Of a stretch of DNA of 6,689 nucleotides, positions 6,039-6,689 are shown in pieces. The notes under the pieces were generated by a model. It ran no database searches. It was given only the letters and a program-made list of their open reading frames with translations, and was not told the DNA's origin. The translations under genes were made by a program, and so were the position numbers. Numbering within the stretch: position 1 is the first letter of the stretch; each line of letters begins with the position of its first letter. This stretch comes from Allobosea sp. (lineage in GTDB: Bacteria > Pseudomonadota > Alphaproteobacteria > Rhizobiales > Beijerinckiaceae): assembly GCA_021732895.1 (NCBI GenBank), contig JAKFWE010000150.1:1-6689 (forward strand), read 5' to 3'.

Positions 6039-6067
6039 GCTATACGCGCAAGAGGCGCGCCCGTCAC
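6039..6067 (-). promoter_or_regulatory. Candidate sigma-70 promoter for cvpA-purF
   Basis: On the minus strand a -35-like GTGACG (6062-6067) and a -10-like TATAGC (6039-6044) are separated by exactly 17 nt. Each matches four of six consensus bases (TTGACA, TATAAT). The stretch just downstream is A-rich (AAAAACGAAA on the minus strand), unusual for this GC-rich window. Transcription would begin near 6032, giving a leader of about 84 nt before cvpA. The site lies just past the radA stop, consistent with cvpA-purF being a unit separate from radA. This is a pattern match only. Confidence 0.45.
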
Positions 6068-6080
6068 GCTCCAGTTCACC

Positions 6081-6689
6081 TCATTTTGCACTGCGATGGG
6101 GAGCGCGCGCGGCGATGTCGGCGACGAGTTCCGCGACATGGCCGACGCGCTTCACGGTGAGCCCGCCGGCATCGCCGAAATCGGCCCCGCCGGACGGCGC
6201 GACCGCCGCCTCGAAGCCGAGCTTGGCCGCCTCGCGCAGGCGCGCGGCCGCGACAGCCACCGGCCTGATCGCGCCCGACAGCGCGATCTCGCCGAAATAG
6301 ACCGCCTCGCGCGGCAGGATCGCGCCGCTGAGCGAAGACGCCAGCGCGGCCGCGACCGCGAGATCGGCGGCCGGCTCGTTGACGCGCAGGCCGCCCGCGA
6401 CATTGAGATAGACGTCGTGCTGGCCGAGCCGAAGCCCGCCATACGTTTCGAGAACGGCGAGCACCATGGCGAGCCGGCTGTTCTCCCAGCCGACCACGGC
6501 GCGGCGCGGCGTGCCTAGCGAGGTCGGTGCAACCAGCGCCTGGATCTCGACCAGCACCGGCCTCGTGCCCTCGACGCCGGCGAAGACCGCCGCGCCCGGC
6601 GCGGCCTGGTCGCGGCCGGCCAGGAACAGCGCCGAGGGATTGGCGACCTCGGCGAGCCCCGCGCCCGTCATCTCGAAGACGCCGATCTC
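6081..6689 (-). CDS. radA: DNA repair protein RadA (Sms), C-terminal part
   Basis: RadA is a RecA-like, DnaB-like ATPase that helps process recombination intermediates and drives branch migration with RecA. Only the last 202 residues are in the window; the gene runs off the right edge, so its start, the N-terminal zinc finger, the Walker motifs and the KNRFG motif are not visible. What remains is the Lon-protease-like C-terminal domain. It opens with EIGVFEM at the edge, followed by GLAEVANPSALFL, GTRPVLVEIQALV, a PRR (residues 62-64 of the visible part), DVYLNVAGGLRVNEPAADLA and YFGEIALSGAIRPV, all close to recalled RadA sequences. The family is usually around 450-460 residues, so rather more than half is missing. 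The stop TGA (6081-6083) is 132 bp upstream of cvpA on the same strand. No strong terminator lies between, so some read-through into cvpA is possible. Confidence 0.96.
   Translation of the reverse strand, partial: EIGVFEMTGAGLAEVANPSALFLAGRDQAAPGAAVFAGVEGTRPVLVEIQALVAPTSLGTPRRAVVGWENSRLAMVLAVLETYGGLRLGQHDVYLNVAGGLRVNEPAADLAVAAALASSLSGAILPREAVYFGEIALSGAIRPVAVAAARLREAAKLGFEAAVAPSGGADFGDAGGLTVKRVGHVAELVADIAARAPHRSAK

Noticed and set aside
5316..6518. A 400-codon plus-strand open frame across cvpA and radA
   Set aside because: It crosses two recognised minus-strand genes and their intergenic gap, has low-complexity Arg/Gly/Asp composition, and shows no family motif.
6689..6689. radA as a broken gene
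   Set aside because: The visible C-terminal domain is intact and in frame up to the window edge, so it is cut by the window and not a pseudogene.

Overview
This high-GC window reads as ordinary chromosomal core DNA of an alphaproteobacterium, most likely of the Hyphomicrobiales (Rhizobiales). Three things suggest this: the protein styles (a Der whose first G4 motif is NKAE, a PurF with CFTGDYPT near its end), the gene order radA-cvpA-purF-SDR, and intergenic palindromes of the GTCATCCCGG type. A Bosea- or Bradyrhizobium-like genome is my best guess, but the genus cannot be settled from the sequence alone.

Layout, left to right. A 120-bp palindromic repeat (7-126) sits just upstream of der (147-1568, +), which encodes the two-domain ribosome-assembly GTPase. 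der overlaps by 4 bp a gene for a DAO-family, sarcosine-oxidase-like FAD enzyme (1565-2662, +). A 78-bp hairpin repeat (2672-2749) fills the gap between this pair and the convergent leftward genes. Those are read from right to left: radA (3' part only, 6081-6689, -), cvpA (5265-5948, -), purF (3736-5235, -) and a short-chain dehydrogenase/reductase (2763-3503, -). The gap between purF and the SDR gene (3504-3735) holds a second copy of the GTCATCCCGG palindrome and a small tandem duplication. The radA-cvpA gap (5949-6080) carries a plausible sigma-70 promoter and a leader hairpin that could serve cvpA-purF.

Together the genes cover ribosome biogenesis (Der), the committed step of purine synthesis (PurF, with its usual membrane neighbour CvpA), recombinational repair (RadA) and two oxidoreductases of unknown substrate. 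I see no CRISPR array, tRNA, rRNA, transposase, phage gene or defence system, and no undescribed multigene system. The most interesting signals are in the intergenic DNA. Two inverted copies of a structured repeat differ by a base-pair-compensating double change. A second hairpin family shares a 14-nt module with the first. Small hairpins overlap the stop codons of the convergent genes.
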